A stretch of DNA of 9,552 nucleotides from Phycisphaerales bacterium (GCA_016764015.1 JAESSR010000292.1:1-9552); one strand, 5' to 3'; positions 1 to 6,672 are shown, counted from the first letter of the stretch. Translations and numbers: made by a program. The notes: a model not told the origin generated them from the sequence alone.

Positions 1-1233
1 CAGAACATCTCTGGGTTGCTCGATGGAATGTACAACAACATCCGGAGCATACTGCTCGACGGACGAGATATGAGTTCGCGTGAGCTCGACGAAGCGATGA
101 AGGTTGTGTGGTCTGCATCGGGTGAGGAAGCAATCGAAGCTGACATCATCGATGCCCAGGTTGATCTGCCATTGCTCAAAGAGTATTTCGAGGACCAATA
201 CGATGGTGATGTTATCTGGGTATCGAATCCGTATGCGGTTGCTGACAACGCGATCGATTTTTCTTCGCCGCTCGCGGTGTTCGCTGCGATGATGTCAGAT
301 TCCGGGTCAGTGCATATCGACCATCCAACCATCGCGGTGCTCCATATTAACGGCACGATCATCGATGGCGACTCAAGTTCAGGCGGCATGTTTGGCGGGG
401 GCACATCGGTCGGATCACGAACGATCCGCAACACCATCGAAACGATTCTCAAGGAAGATATGATCGAAGGCGTTATCGTGCGTGTGAACTCGCCCGGCGG
501 GTCAGCAATTGCATCGGAAGTGATGTGGCAAGGGATCGAAAGACTCAAGACGGAAAAACCGGTCTGGGTGAGTGTTGGAAGTATGGCTGCTTCGGGCGGG
601 TACTATGTGCTCAGTGCTGGTGACAAAGTCTTTGTGAATCCATCGAGTATTGTTGGTTCGATTGGTGTAGTTGGCGGCAAGTATGCGATGGGTGAGCTGT
701 ACGAAAAAGCCAAGATTAACATCGTCGAACGCTCTCGTGGCCCGATGGGTGATCTGTTTTCGGCTTCGACTCCTTGGGACGCTGCCCAACTCCAGATGAT
801 GCGAATCGAAATGAGAGAGACATATGATCTCTTCACATCACGCGTCGAGGCCGGGCGTGATGGAATTGATCTCGATGAGACCGCCGAGGGGCGATTGTTT
901 GTTGGGTCCGATGCGGTAGAGCTCAAGATGGCCGATGAAGTGGGCGGGCTCGATGACGCGATCAACGCGCTTGCTGCTGAGATCGAGATGGGTGACTTTG
1001 ATGTGGTTCACTATCCTCAGCCGCCAAGCTTTGAGGACATGATCCTCAACTCGTTCGGACAGTTTTTAGAATCGCCTGCGAAGTCGATCGGGGCATCCCA
1101 GATCGAGGTGACACTCAGAACACTGCTCGGCGATCAAAGATACCTTGCGGTTGTTGATACGCTCAATGGCTTGTCGCTGCTTCGTGATGAAAAGGTGCTG
1201 CTGGTGAGCCCGCGAGCGATCTACATTAAATAG
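1..1233 (+). CDS. sppA: Signal peptide peptidase SppA, 67K type, 5'-truncated by window edge
   Basis: Membrane-bound serine protease of the S49 (ClpP/crotonase-like) family that degrades cleaved signal peptides at the cytoplasmic membrane. The frame is open from base 1 with no convincing start, so the N-terminal part is outside the window. A TTG at 16 is only an internal Leu codon. The first ~70 codons look like the linker joining the two tandem domains of 67K SppA. The C-terminal peptidase domain follows, with a hydrophobic strand ending in INGTI (about 346-360), RVNSPGGS (481-504), and the nucleophile motif SMAASGGYY. The serine codon at 592-594 matches catalytic Ser409 of E. coli SppA. NPSSIVGSIGV and the RLFVGSDAVE segment further on are also typical. 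In the 67K family the catalytic Lys lies in the N-terminal domain, so it cannot be checked here. The gene ends with TAG and converges on frr. Family assignment is strong; the substrate range is not visible. Confidence 0.93.
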   Translation, partial: QNISGLLDGMYNNIRSILLDGRDMSSRELDEAMKVVWSASGEEAIEADIIDAQVDLPLLKEYFEDQYDGDVIWVSNPYAVADNAIDFSSPLAVFAAMMSDSGSVHIDHPTIAVLHINGTIIDGDSSSGGMFGGGTSVGSRTIRNTIETILKEDMIEGVIVRVNSPGGSAIASEVMWQGIERLKTEKPVWVSVGSMAASGGYYVLSAGDKVFVNPSSIVGSIGVVGGKYAMGELYEKAKINIVERSRGPMGDLFSASTPWDAAQLQMMRIEMRETYDLFTSRVEAGRDGIDLDETAEGRLFVGSDAVELKMADEVGGLDDAINALAAEIEMGDFDVVHYPQPPSFEDMILNSFGQFLESPAKSIGASQIEVTLRTLLGDQRYLAVVDTLNGLSLLRDEKVLLVSPRAIYIK

Positions 1234-1269
1234 TGTGCTCAGAACAATACATGTGGATAACCCCATAAA

Positions 1270-1297
1270 AAAAGACCGTCCAGATGGACGGTCTTTT
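1270..1297. terminator. Bidirectional intrinsic terminator between sppA and frr
   Basis: A perfect 12-bp stem (1270-1281 paired with 1286-1297, core GACCGTCC/GGACGGTC) closes a 4-nt AGAT loop. On the plus strand the 3' arm ends in TTTT. On the minus strand the hairpin is followed by the complement of seven A residues (1267-1273), a better U-tract. It lies 36 bp past the sppA stop and 23 bp past the frr stop. It should end both convergent transcripts, with the stronger effect on the pyrH-frr side. Confidence 0.92.
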
Positions 1298-1320
1298 ATG
1301 TTGAATTGCAACCAGTTCGA

Positions 1321-1893
1321 TCAGACAGTGGTGATCTCTGTGGTCTTCTTTGTGAGCAGGTCATCAACCTTGCCCTCATATTTTTTCAGCAGATCCTGAA
1401 TCTCGGTGTGAAGTGTTTTGATTTCGTCTTCCGAATAATGCGTACCGTCTTGCTTTGCGAGTGAGTCTGCGTGCTTGTTGGCATCTCTTCGGGCATTGCG
1501 GAAAACGATTTTCTGTTCTTCACCAACCTTCTTTGCTTGTGCGACAAGCTGTTTGCGTCGATCGGTGGTGAGCATCGGCAGCGTGAGCCGAACCTGCTTG
1601 TCCTCAACCTGTGGGTTCACCCCAAGGTTTGCAAGTTCGATCGCTTGGCGGATCGCGTTGGCCAGTGATGGATCAAAAGGTTTGATCAGGATTTGTGCCG
1701 GTTCAGGGATCGAGATTGCTGCGATGCCTTTGAGATCGGTTTCAGAGCCGTAGCATTCGACCTTGATGTACTCAACCATCGCGGTCGATGCTCGCCCGGC
1801 GCGTATGCCCGAGAGCTCGCTGGTCAGGTATTCAACCGCTTTGGTCATGGATTCTTCGGCTTCAAGAAGGATGGTGTCAGGATCGGTGCTCAT
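1321..1893 (-). CDS. frr: Ribosome recycling factor
   Basis: Cytoplasmic factor that, with EF-G, splits the post-termination ribosome so that its subunits can be reused. The 190-residue product is close to the usual ~185. It shows the family signatures: the IRAGRAS motif (Arg31-Ala-Gly-Arg34), PEPAQILIKPFD in the second domain, and the LPMLTTDRRKQL start of the long helix followed by RNARRDAN and a basic C-terminal helix. The chosen ATG is supported by GGAG at 1901-1904, 7 nt upstream on the minus strand. It lies 73 nt downstream of the pyrH stop, with no terminator seen between them, so co-transcription with pyrH is likely. Nothing is missing or odd in the protein. Confidence 0.97.
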   Translation of the reverse strand: MSTDPDTILLEAEESMTKAVEYLTSELSGIRAGRASTAMVEYIKVECYGSETDLKGIAAISIPEPAQILIKPFDPSLANAIRQAIELANLGVNPQVEDKQVRLTLPMLTTDRRKQLVAQAKKVGEEQKIVFRNARRDANKHADSLAKQDGTHYSEDEIKTLHTEIQDLLKKYEGKVDDLLTKKTTEITTV

Positions 1894-1966
1894 TGTGTGT
1901 CTCCAGGGTATTCGTCTTTGAATGAATCATATCCGTCTCAATGATGATCGTGGTAGTGCGGTGAGA

Positions 1967-2713
1967 TTATGATTGAGTGCTCATCAATGTTCCGATTTCC
2001 TCGCCCTCGATAACCCGACGGATATTGCCAAGAGTTTTAAAATCGAATACAAGGACCGGGATTTGTCGCTCTTGGCACATGGTCAACGCGGTCATATCCA
2101 TCACACCGAGCTGTTTTTCGATCGCTTCGGTGAAGGTGATATTTGTATATCGTGTTGCCGATGGGTCTTTATTTGGATCAGCGGAGTACACGCCGTCAAC
2201 CTTGGTAGCTTTGAGGAGCACATCGCAATCGAGTTCGGTGGCTCTTAGGGCTGCGCAGGTGTCCGTGGTAAAGAACGGATTGCCGGTCCCCGCAGCGAGG
2301 ATTACTACGCGCCCTTTATTGAGATGGCGGATCGCTCGGTTGCGGATAAATGGCTCTGCGATCGCTCTGATATCAAGTGCCGAGAGCACCCGCGAGTCCA
2401 CGCCGATCGTATCGAGTTTTTCTTTGAGTGCTGCAGCGTTCATCACGGTGCCCAGCATGCCCATGTAATCGGCAGTTGCTTGTTGGATATCACCCGATTT
2501 GGCGAGTTCGGCTCCACGGATGATGTTGCCGCCGCCGACGACGATGGCGATCTGGGCGCCGGCTTTGGTCGCGTCGAGGACCTCGTTGGCGATGATGCCC
2601 AGTTCTTTGGTGTCGATGCCGAATCCATTGGGGGCGCAGAAGGCCTCGCCGCTGAGTTTGAGCAGGACTCGTTTGGGCGGTGTGCGTTTGGTAGTTGAGG
2701 CTGATTTGGGCAT
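1967..2713 (-). CDS. pyrH: UMP kinase
   Basis: Phosphorylates UMP to UDP with ATP in pyrimidine nucleotide synthesis; a cytoplasmic hexamer of the amino-acid kinase family. From the chosen ATG the protein is 248 residues, normal for PyrH. Motifs in order: KRVLLKLSGEAF (14-25, with Lys19), VVGGGNIIRG (58-67), DYMGMLGTVMNA (82-93), GTGNPFFTTDT (142-152), and LLKATKVDGVY (166-176). The frame stays open for 42 codons upstream to 2839. The internal ATG at 2713 is preferred because it has GGAG 6 nt upstream and because the extra residues (Trp/Cys/Arg-rich) match nothing in the family. It precedes frr, the widespread pyrH-frr order. Unusually, tsf and rpsB are not directly upstream. Confidence 0.97.
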   Translation of the reverse strand: MPKSASTTKRTPPKRVLLKLSGEAFCAPNGFGIDTKELGIIANEVLDATKAGAQIAIVVGGGNIIRGAELAKSGDIQQATADYMGMLGTVMNAAALKEKLDTIGVDSRVLSALDIRAIAEPFIRNRAIRHLNKGRVVILAAGTGNPFFTTDTCAALRATELDCDVLLKATKVDGVYSADPNKDPSATRYTNITFTEAIEKQLGVMDMTALTMCQERQIPVLVFDFKTLGNIRRVIEGEEIGTLMSTQS

Positions 2714-2719
2714 CGGTTT

Positions 2720-2723
2720 CTCC
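2720..2723 (-). promoter_or_regulatory. Ribosome binding site fixing the pyrH start
   Basis: Read on the minus strand this is GGAG, 6 nt before the ATG at 2713. It decides in favour of the 248-residue product over the longer open frame that runs up to 2839. Confidence 0.85.
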
Positions 2724-2832
2724 AGTGATTGATTGCAAAGCCAGAGCACATTAGCCAAGTGCGCCAGCAAAACACGCCTCAATGATAGAACCCCATCGAA
2801 CCGATGTGGTACTCTATGCGAACGGAGAAATG

Positions 2833-2849
2833 GGCACACGGATTGTGCC
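2833..2849 (+). promoter_or_regulatory. Small leader hairpin 1
   Basis: A perfect 6-bp inverted repeat, GGCACA and TGTGCC, around a 5-nt CGGAT loop. It lies in the presumed 5' leader of the VWA operon, 11 bp before a second hairpin. There is no T-run after it, so it is not an intrinsic terminator. It could be a leader stem, a repressor site or chance. Confidence 0.35.
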
Positions 2850-2860
2850 TATCGCCTGGG

Positions 2861-2881
2861 GCTCATTTGAAAGAAATGAGC
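2861..2881 (+). promoter_or_regulatory. Leader hairpin 2 enclosing a candidate ATG
   Basis: A perfect 8-bp stem, GCTCATTT with AAATGAGC, closes a 5-nt GAAAG loop. The 3' arm contains an ATG (2876-2878) that is in frame with the VWA gene. If that ATG were used, it would be sequestered in the stem. There is no following T-run. A stem of this size could arise by chance somewhere in 9.5 kb; its place in the leader makes it worth recording. Confidence 0.4.
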
Positions 2882-2950
2882 ACTTGTTTCAGGCACTGCA
2901 AGGCAAGGAAGCAAGGGACCACGAGCCACTTGGATCACCAACGAGCCATT

Positions 2951-3937
2951 TTGAATAATGATGATGCCTCCAGTGGTGCTGAGCACAAAGCCTCTCGCCG
3001 TCGGCTCATCGAGCGGGCAACCATCATGGGTGTGGGGATTTCTGTGTTGATCCATCTGGTGATCCTGCTGATCGCAGCAATTATCACAATTGACTTCGGA
3101 TTCGCCGACGCAGGCGGACGAGGCGAAGATGATGTGGACTTTGCCGTGCTCACCCAAGCAGACCTGGCGCAGACCTCATCTCCCAAGATCGAGTTCGAGA
3201 GCTTTGAAGTCGCCATTACTCCGCTGGATTCCGTGGTTGAAATTGATCTCCTCGCTGATACAAGCGACGATCAATCCGTTAATGATCTCGCCGATTCGAT
3301 CGCACCGAGCCTGAGCCCTGGCGGGGGATCGCTCACAAGCATTGATGCGACCACGGGCAGTGCCGGTGCCGGGACTGGAGATGGCGCGAGCTTCTTTGGG
3401 CTCGAAGCCCAAGGCAGACGCTTCGCATACATCGTCGATGTCTCGGGTTCGATGAATGCGCTGACCGGCGACGGCGAATCAACACGATGGGAACTCACCC
3501 GAGCTGAGCTCTTGCGATCCATCACAGGACTCGATGAAGTCGCAGATTTCTTTGTAGTCTTATATTCAAGCAATCCGATCTCGCTCTTCGGCAACACAAA
3601 GTGGGTTCGGGCAGAGCCTTCGAGCAAACGCTTGGCGGGCACCGGACTCTTTGTTATCTCGCCAGCAGGTGGGACGAAACCGATCCCTGCGTTCAGCCAG
3701 GTCTTCTCGCTCGACCCAGAACCCGACGCGATCTACTTCATGACCGATGGATTGGTTGAGAATGATGTCCCGGCGTTGATTCGTCAGATGAATCGTCGCG
3801 AGCTGATCCCGATCCACTGCATTCTCTTTGGTGAGCTCGGTGATCCCAATAATGCGCGTGGGGCGAAGAATAAACTGACCAATATCGCCAAGCATTCAGG
3901 CGGCAAGTTCACTCATATCAAAGAGGGCACGCCATGA
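2951..3937 (+). CDS. Membrane-anchored von Willebrand factor A protein with TonB/TolA-like helix
   Basis: From the TTG at 2951 the product has 328 residues: a basic N-tail (SRRR), one transmembrane helix (about 24-49), an acidic then Gly/Ser-rich linker (about 50-150), and a VWA domain. All three MIDAS elements are present: Asp163-V-S-G-Ser167, Thr242 in AGGTK, and Asp266 in MTDG, so metal binding is expected. The helix contains S31-V-L-I-H35, matching the S-x-x-x-H motif by which TonB and TolA engage their ExbB/D or TolQ/R motors. The motor genes lie just downstream. Predicted topology is N-in, with the VWA domain in the periplasm. The start is uncertain: ATGs at 2804, 2816 and 2876 are in frame, and no candidate has a good ribosome site. 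I prefer 2951 because residues encoded before it are Cys/His-rich and unlike the rest. The stop overlaps the next start (ATGA). Function is inferred. Confidence 0.88.
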   Translation: MNNDDASSGAEHKASRRRLIERATIMGVGISVLIHLVILLIAAIITIDFGFADAGGRGEDDVDFAVLTQADLAQTSSPKIEFESFEVAITPLDSVVEIDLLADTSDDQSVNDLADSIAPSLSPGGGSLTSIDATTGSAGAGTGDGASFFGLEAQGRRFAYIVDVSGSMNALTGDGESTRWELTRAELLRSITGLDEVADFFVVLYSSNPISLFGNTKWVRAEPSSKRLAGTGLFVISPAGGTKPIPAFSQVFSLDPEPDAIYFMTDGLVENDVPALIRQMNRRELIPIHCILFGELGDPNNARGAKNKLTNIAKHSGGKFTHIKEGTP

Positions 3938-5055
3938 TTCTGCCAGCTTTGATATGCTCGGTTGCGTTGGCGATGGTGGGTGTTGATGAAGACCCGAAAC
4001 CATTAACTCAATCAACCCTTATACGATGGTCCCAGACTGAGCCTGTGGTTGGAGTTGTGGGCATAGTTAATGAACAAGGTGTACCAATACAGATCGAGCA
4101 ACAGGTTATTCCCACATTGATACCTTGGTATGAAGTTCGCTCACTCAAACCAGCCGATGCCAAGTACGATCAGTATCAGCTCCCTGCCCAAGACGCGTGG
4201 CGTGCACACCTGCGGCTGATCCGTGGCGATTTCTTCGGAGCCGAGACGATCTACAATCAACTCGAAGATCAATATCTTTGGAATATCGGCCCACAATCAG
4301 CGGATGTCAGTCTTGGGTTGATGCAGTGCCGACTCGATCGCCAAGATCGTGTATCAGCAGTCTTGGCGATGGTCAGTTGGATCGGCGCCAATCGTGATCA
4401 AGGGCTCGCATCACTCGAAACAAACGATCAAGCAGCAGCAGATCAACTTGATGGATTTGATCCCGAGCACCAGTTGATGGTGGCGCTCCCGCCTATTTTT
4501 AGTTCGAGTGACCGTTTTCAGGCGCTGGCGTCGATGCCTGATTCGGAGGATTTGTCCTCACGCCAGCGAGCATTGTACGGCTACTTTGAACTGGCTCTGC
4601 ATTCTGATATCCATCGTACTGTCCAAGCGGAAGAAAAGTTTGCTCAGATCGAGCGTCTCATCCGTGGGCGTGAACGCCGGGACACCGGCATCGACCTGAT
4701 CGCCGACATGGTCGCTGCCCAGGCGCACCCGAGTTCGCAGATCCGCAAAGCCTCCATCGCGGCGCTCAAACGACAAGCAAGAACAAACCCAGGCACCTGG
4801 ATTGAAGTCTGGGCAAGGTTGGCCATCGGTGTTTCACTTTTGGCCGATGAAGATACCCGGGCAAACGAACGAGGCATCATCGAGTTGGTCCATATCATTG
4901 TTCGATTAAATGATGTCAGCCGCCCGCTTGCTCAGCTCGCATCAGAAATTGCCAACGAATACCTCGCCCGAACAGATCGTGTGCAGTGGGGGAACGACTT
5001 AAAGTTCCAATCACGCAACGCATGGGCCCGCCAACGCGGCGAGTCGAAGAACTAA
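3934..5055 (+). CDS. Exported helical-repeat protein of unknown function
   Basis: A 373-residue protein I do not recognise as a named family. The N-terminus (1-13) is hydrophobic with an A-L-A site (11-13), suggesting export, though no basic residue precedes it, so the signal is weak. Residues about 28-72 look like a small beta domain (LIRWSQ, VVGVVGIVNEQG, ending in PWYEVRSLKP). After that it is mostly helical: a TPR-like pair around 87-150 (AHLRLIRGDFFGAETIYNQL) and further helical segments at about 208-350. The start overlaps the VWA stop by 4 nt and has AGAGG about 7 nt upstream, so translation is probably coupled. It sits between the VWA gene and the ExbB gene, so a periplasmic accessory or adaptor role in the same machine is plausible but unproven. 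Confidence 0.8.
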   Translation: MILPALICSVALAMVGVDEDPKPLTQSTLIRWSQTEPVVGVVGIVNEQGVPIQIEQQVIPTLIPWYEVRSLKPADAKYDQYQLPAQDAWRAHLRLIRGDFFGAETIYNQLEDQYLWNIGPQSADVSLGLMQCRLDRQDRVSAVLAMVSWIGANRDQGLASLETNDQAAADQLDGFDPEHQLMVALPPIFSSSDRFQALASMPDSEDLSSRQRALYGYFELALHSDIHRTVQAEEKFAQIERLIRGRERRDTGIDLIADMVAAQAHPSSQIRKASIAALKRQARTNPGTWIEVWARLAIGVSLLADEDTRANERGIIELVHIIVRLNDVSRPLAQLASEIANEYLARTDRVQWGNDLKFQSRNAWARQRGESKN

Positions 5056-5059
5056 GGAG
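5054..5059 (+). promoter_or_regulatory. Ribosome binding site deciding the ExbB-like start
   Basis: AAGGAG overlaps the TAA stop of the preceding gene (5053-5055). Its GGAG (5056-5059) is 10 nt before the ATG at 5070. It argues against the longer open frame starting at 4986, whose first 28 codons lie mostly inside the upstream gene. Confidence 0.8.
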
Positions 5060-5069
5060 TCCACCGCAC

Positions 5070-5819
5070 ATGAATGAGCTCTTCACTTTCCATACTTTCT
5101 CGTCCGCAACGCTCACGCTCGCCCAAGACACTGGCGAAGTCCATCGCTCACTCCTCGATTATATCGCCAAAGGCGGCCCGATCGGGATGATTATCATCCT
5201 GATATCGTTTGTCGCGATGGGCATGATCGGGGCGCAACTCTTCCGCATCCGGCGCGATCGGCTTGCCCCACCGGAGTTGATAGATGATCTTCGGACATTG
5301 CTCGCCGATGGCGATATTGTCGCGTCGATCAAGCGATGTGAGGAGGAAGAATCCACAAACTATCTCTCACGAGTGATCGGAACGGGTTTAGTCCGTGCTT
5401 CACGATCAGCGTTTGGCATGCTCGAACCCCGCTCATCGGTCGATGAGATCGGCGGACTCGAAGTCGATCGGCTGTATCGGCTCACCGATGGGATCGGGCT
5501 GATTGCATCGGTTGCCCCCATGCTCGGTTTGCTCGGGACGGTCGTCGGTATGGTTGGAGCATTCGATACCATGACCTTATCAGATGGTCCTGCGCGCCCC
5601 GATGCGCTCGCCGGGAGCATTTCGCAGGCGCTGATCACAACGGTGCTCGGGCTCATCGTCGCAATCCCATCGACCGCGATGTACACCTACCTCCGAAACC
5701 GGATCGATCATCTGACAACTGAAATCAACGAAGAGATTGATGAAATGATCGCACCCCTTGAGTCGGCCCAAGGGGTAGCGCCATCGCCAGCCAAAGCACA
5801 AGGAGCCCCCCGAGCGTGA
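5070..5819 (+). CDS. ExbB/TolQ/MotA-family proton channel subunit
   Basis: Inner-membrane stator subunit that, with ExbD/TolR proteins, converts the proton motive force into movement of a periplasmic partner. The 249-residue product has three transmembrane helices (about 38-58, 142-165 and 184-208) separated by a cytoplasmic loop, the ExbB/TolQ layout. Family hallmarks are APMLGLLGTVVGM (149-161) and QALITTVLGLIVAIPS (186-201). Thr157 and Thr191 line up with the channel threonines T148 and T181 of E. coli ExbB. The first ~20 residues end in TLAQ and may be an export-like leader or periplasmic segment. A Pro/Ala-rich tail closes the protein. Its GTGA stop overlaps the next start. A general MotA/TolQ/ExbB name is safest; it is not a flagellar MotA, since two ExbD genes follow. 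Confidence 0.94.
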   Translation: MNELFTFHTFSSATLTLAQDTGEVHRSLLDYIAKGGPIGMIIILISFVAMGMIGAQLFRIRRDRLAPPELIDDLRTLLADGDIVASIKRCEEEESTNYLSRVIGTGLVRASRSAFGMLEPRSSVDEIGGLEVDRLYRLTDGIGLIASVAPMLGLLGTVVGMVGAFDTMTLSDGPARPDALAGSISQALITTVLGLIVAIPSTAMYTYLRNRIDHLTTEINEEIDEMIAPLESAQGVAPSPAKAQGAPRA

Positions 5820-6241
5820 GGAAACGAGCGTCTACATCTAAGCACATGATTCATGTTGATCTGACTTCCATGATCGATGTGGTTTTTCAGCTCATCATCT
5901 TTTTTATGTTTACCTCGCAATTCGGCGAGCTACGCAGGACAGAGATCGATCTGCCGCATCAGCCTGGTGATGATGTAGAGGTTCGCCATGAACCAGCGAT
6001 GATTATCGATCTCACAAATCAGGGTGCTTATCTTGTCGAGTCGATCGAAACGAGCCTGCTTGAAATCGAGCGACTTGCAGCAGCCGGTATAGCATCACAT
6101 GCCGATGGCGATCCATTTGATGTACTCATCCGCCCTGATCGCCATGCCTCAGCGATTCATCTTGATCGGCTCTTATTGCGATTGTCCAATACTGGTGTGC
6201 AACGCTGGAAGCTGGCAACTGTCGATGGCGGGGGTGGGTAA
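5816..6241 (+). CDS. ExbD/TolR-family protein, first copy
   Basis: A 141-residue partner of the ExbB-like channel: short basic cytoplasmic tail, one transmembrane helix (about 19-36) and a periplasmic domain. LTSMIDVVFQLIIFF carries the essential membrane aspartate, Asp21 (equivalent to Asp25 of E. coli ExbD). The C-terminal half fits an ExbD periplasmic fold, with strands around AMIIDL and DVLIRPD. It ends in a glycine run. The GTG start overlaps the ExbB stop (GTGA) and has GGAG at 5802-5805, 10 nt upstream. Its periplasmic sequence differs clearly from the second copy, so the two are not a recent duplication. Confidence 0.93.
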   Translation: MRKRASTSKHMIHVDLTSMIDVVFQLIIFFMFTSQFGELRRTEIDLPHQPGDDVEVRHEPAMIIDLTNQGAYLVESIETSLLEIERLAAAGIASHADGDPFDVLIRPDRHASAIHLDRLLLRLSNTGVQRWKLATVDGGGG

Positions 6242-6672
6242 TGAGCCGATCTGCAACTGCCAAATCAAGAAGAAGGTCATCCCATCTCGGGGCGCTGCCG
6301 CTTACTTCGATGATCGATGTTGTCTTTTTGCTCCTGATTTTCTTTCTGGTGACAGCCAACTTCGCAAAGGAAGAACACAAACTCCCCGCGACACTCCAGA
6401 CCGAAGGCGGCGGAGTCCGATCGAGCGAGCTTCAGCCTCAGATCATACAGATCCGAATGCAAGGAGCAACGCCGATCTTTGTCATCGGCGAAGTGATCGT
6501 ACCCGATAGACAATCTCTTGAGAGCCTGCTCAAGAATCTACCAAAGGAGCCCGGGGTCGCAATTAAATCAGATCCCGATGTGCCAATATCATCAATCGCT
6601 GCCGCTTTGCAGGCTGCCCGCAATGCTGGGTTCCAAAAACGAACCTATGTCCCCTCAGATTTGAACGAATAG
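6241..6672 (+). CDS. ExbD/TolR-family protein, second copy
   Basis: A 143-residue ExbD/TolR protein with a longer basic N-tail (KSRRRSS) and one transmembrane helix (about 24-42). PLTSMIDVVFLLLIFFLVTANF holds the proton-relay Asp26. The periplasmic part (about 45-143) has the usual ExbD pattern: QIIQIRM strand, PIFVIGE, then VAIKSDPDVP and a helix AALQAARNAG. Its start shares one base with the previous stop (TAATG), indicating coupled translation. With the first ExbD and the ExbB-like protein it could form a channel with an unlike ExbD pair. The next gene begins directly after its TAG. Confidence 0.94.
   Translation: MSRSATAKSRRRSSHLGALPLTSMIDVVFLLLIFFLVTANFAKEEHKLPATLQTEGGGVRSSELQPQIIQIRMQGATPIFVIGEVIVPDRQSLESLLKNLPKEPGVAIKSDPDVPISSIAAALQAARNAGFQKRTYVPSDLNE

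Larger units (their letters stand above)
2714..2950. other. Divergent intergenic and leader region between pyrH and the VWA operon
   Basis: About 240 bp separate pyrH from the likely start of the rightward operon, so promoters for both directions are expected here. I could not identify convincing -35/-10 pairs by eye. The visible structure is two small hairpins (2833-2849 and 2861-2881) and an 8-bp direct repeat ACGAGCCA (2921-2928 and 2941-2948). Several frames happen to be open across it. Their translations are rich in Cys, His and Trp, unlike the neighbouring proteins, so I treat the region as mostly non-coding. Confidence 0.55.

Noticed and set aside
603..965. Minus-strand open frame of 120 codons inside sppA
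   Set aside because: Opposite-strand shadow of a clearly conserved peptidase; Ser/Pro/Thr-rich translation with no recognisable domain.
2358..2365. HIP1-like GCGATCGC octamer
   Set aside because: I noticed only this instance, inside pyrH, so there is no sign of the repeated motif seen in cyanobacteria.
2714..2839. N-terminal extension of pyrH by 42 residues
   Set aside because: The frame is open, but the extra residues match nothing expected in UMP kinase, and the ATG at 2713 has a good ribosome site.
2833..2920. Possible c-di-GMP or other known riboswitch in the leader
   Set aside because: Two stems and a GAAAG loop are present, but the conserved core bases of the known classes I could recall are not.
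2881..2925. Resemblance of CAGG...GGAAGCA to the SRP RNA tip
   Set aside because: The arms do not pair as in SRP domain IV and the GGAA tetraloop context is missing.
4986..5069. Longer start for the ExbB-like gene
   Set aside because: It would overlap the upstream gene by 70 bp with no ribosome site. The ATG at 5070 follows AAGGAG and gives a normal-length protein.
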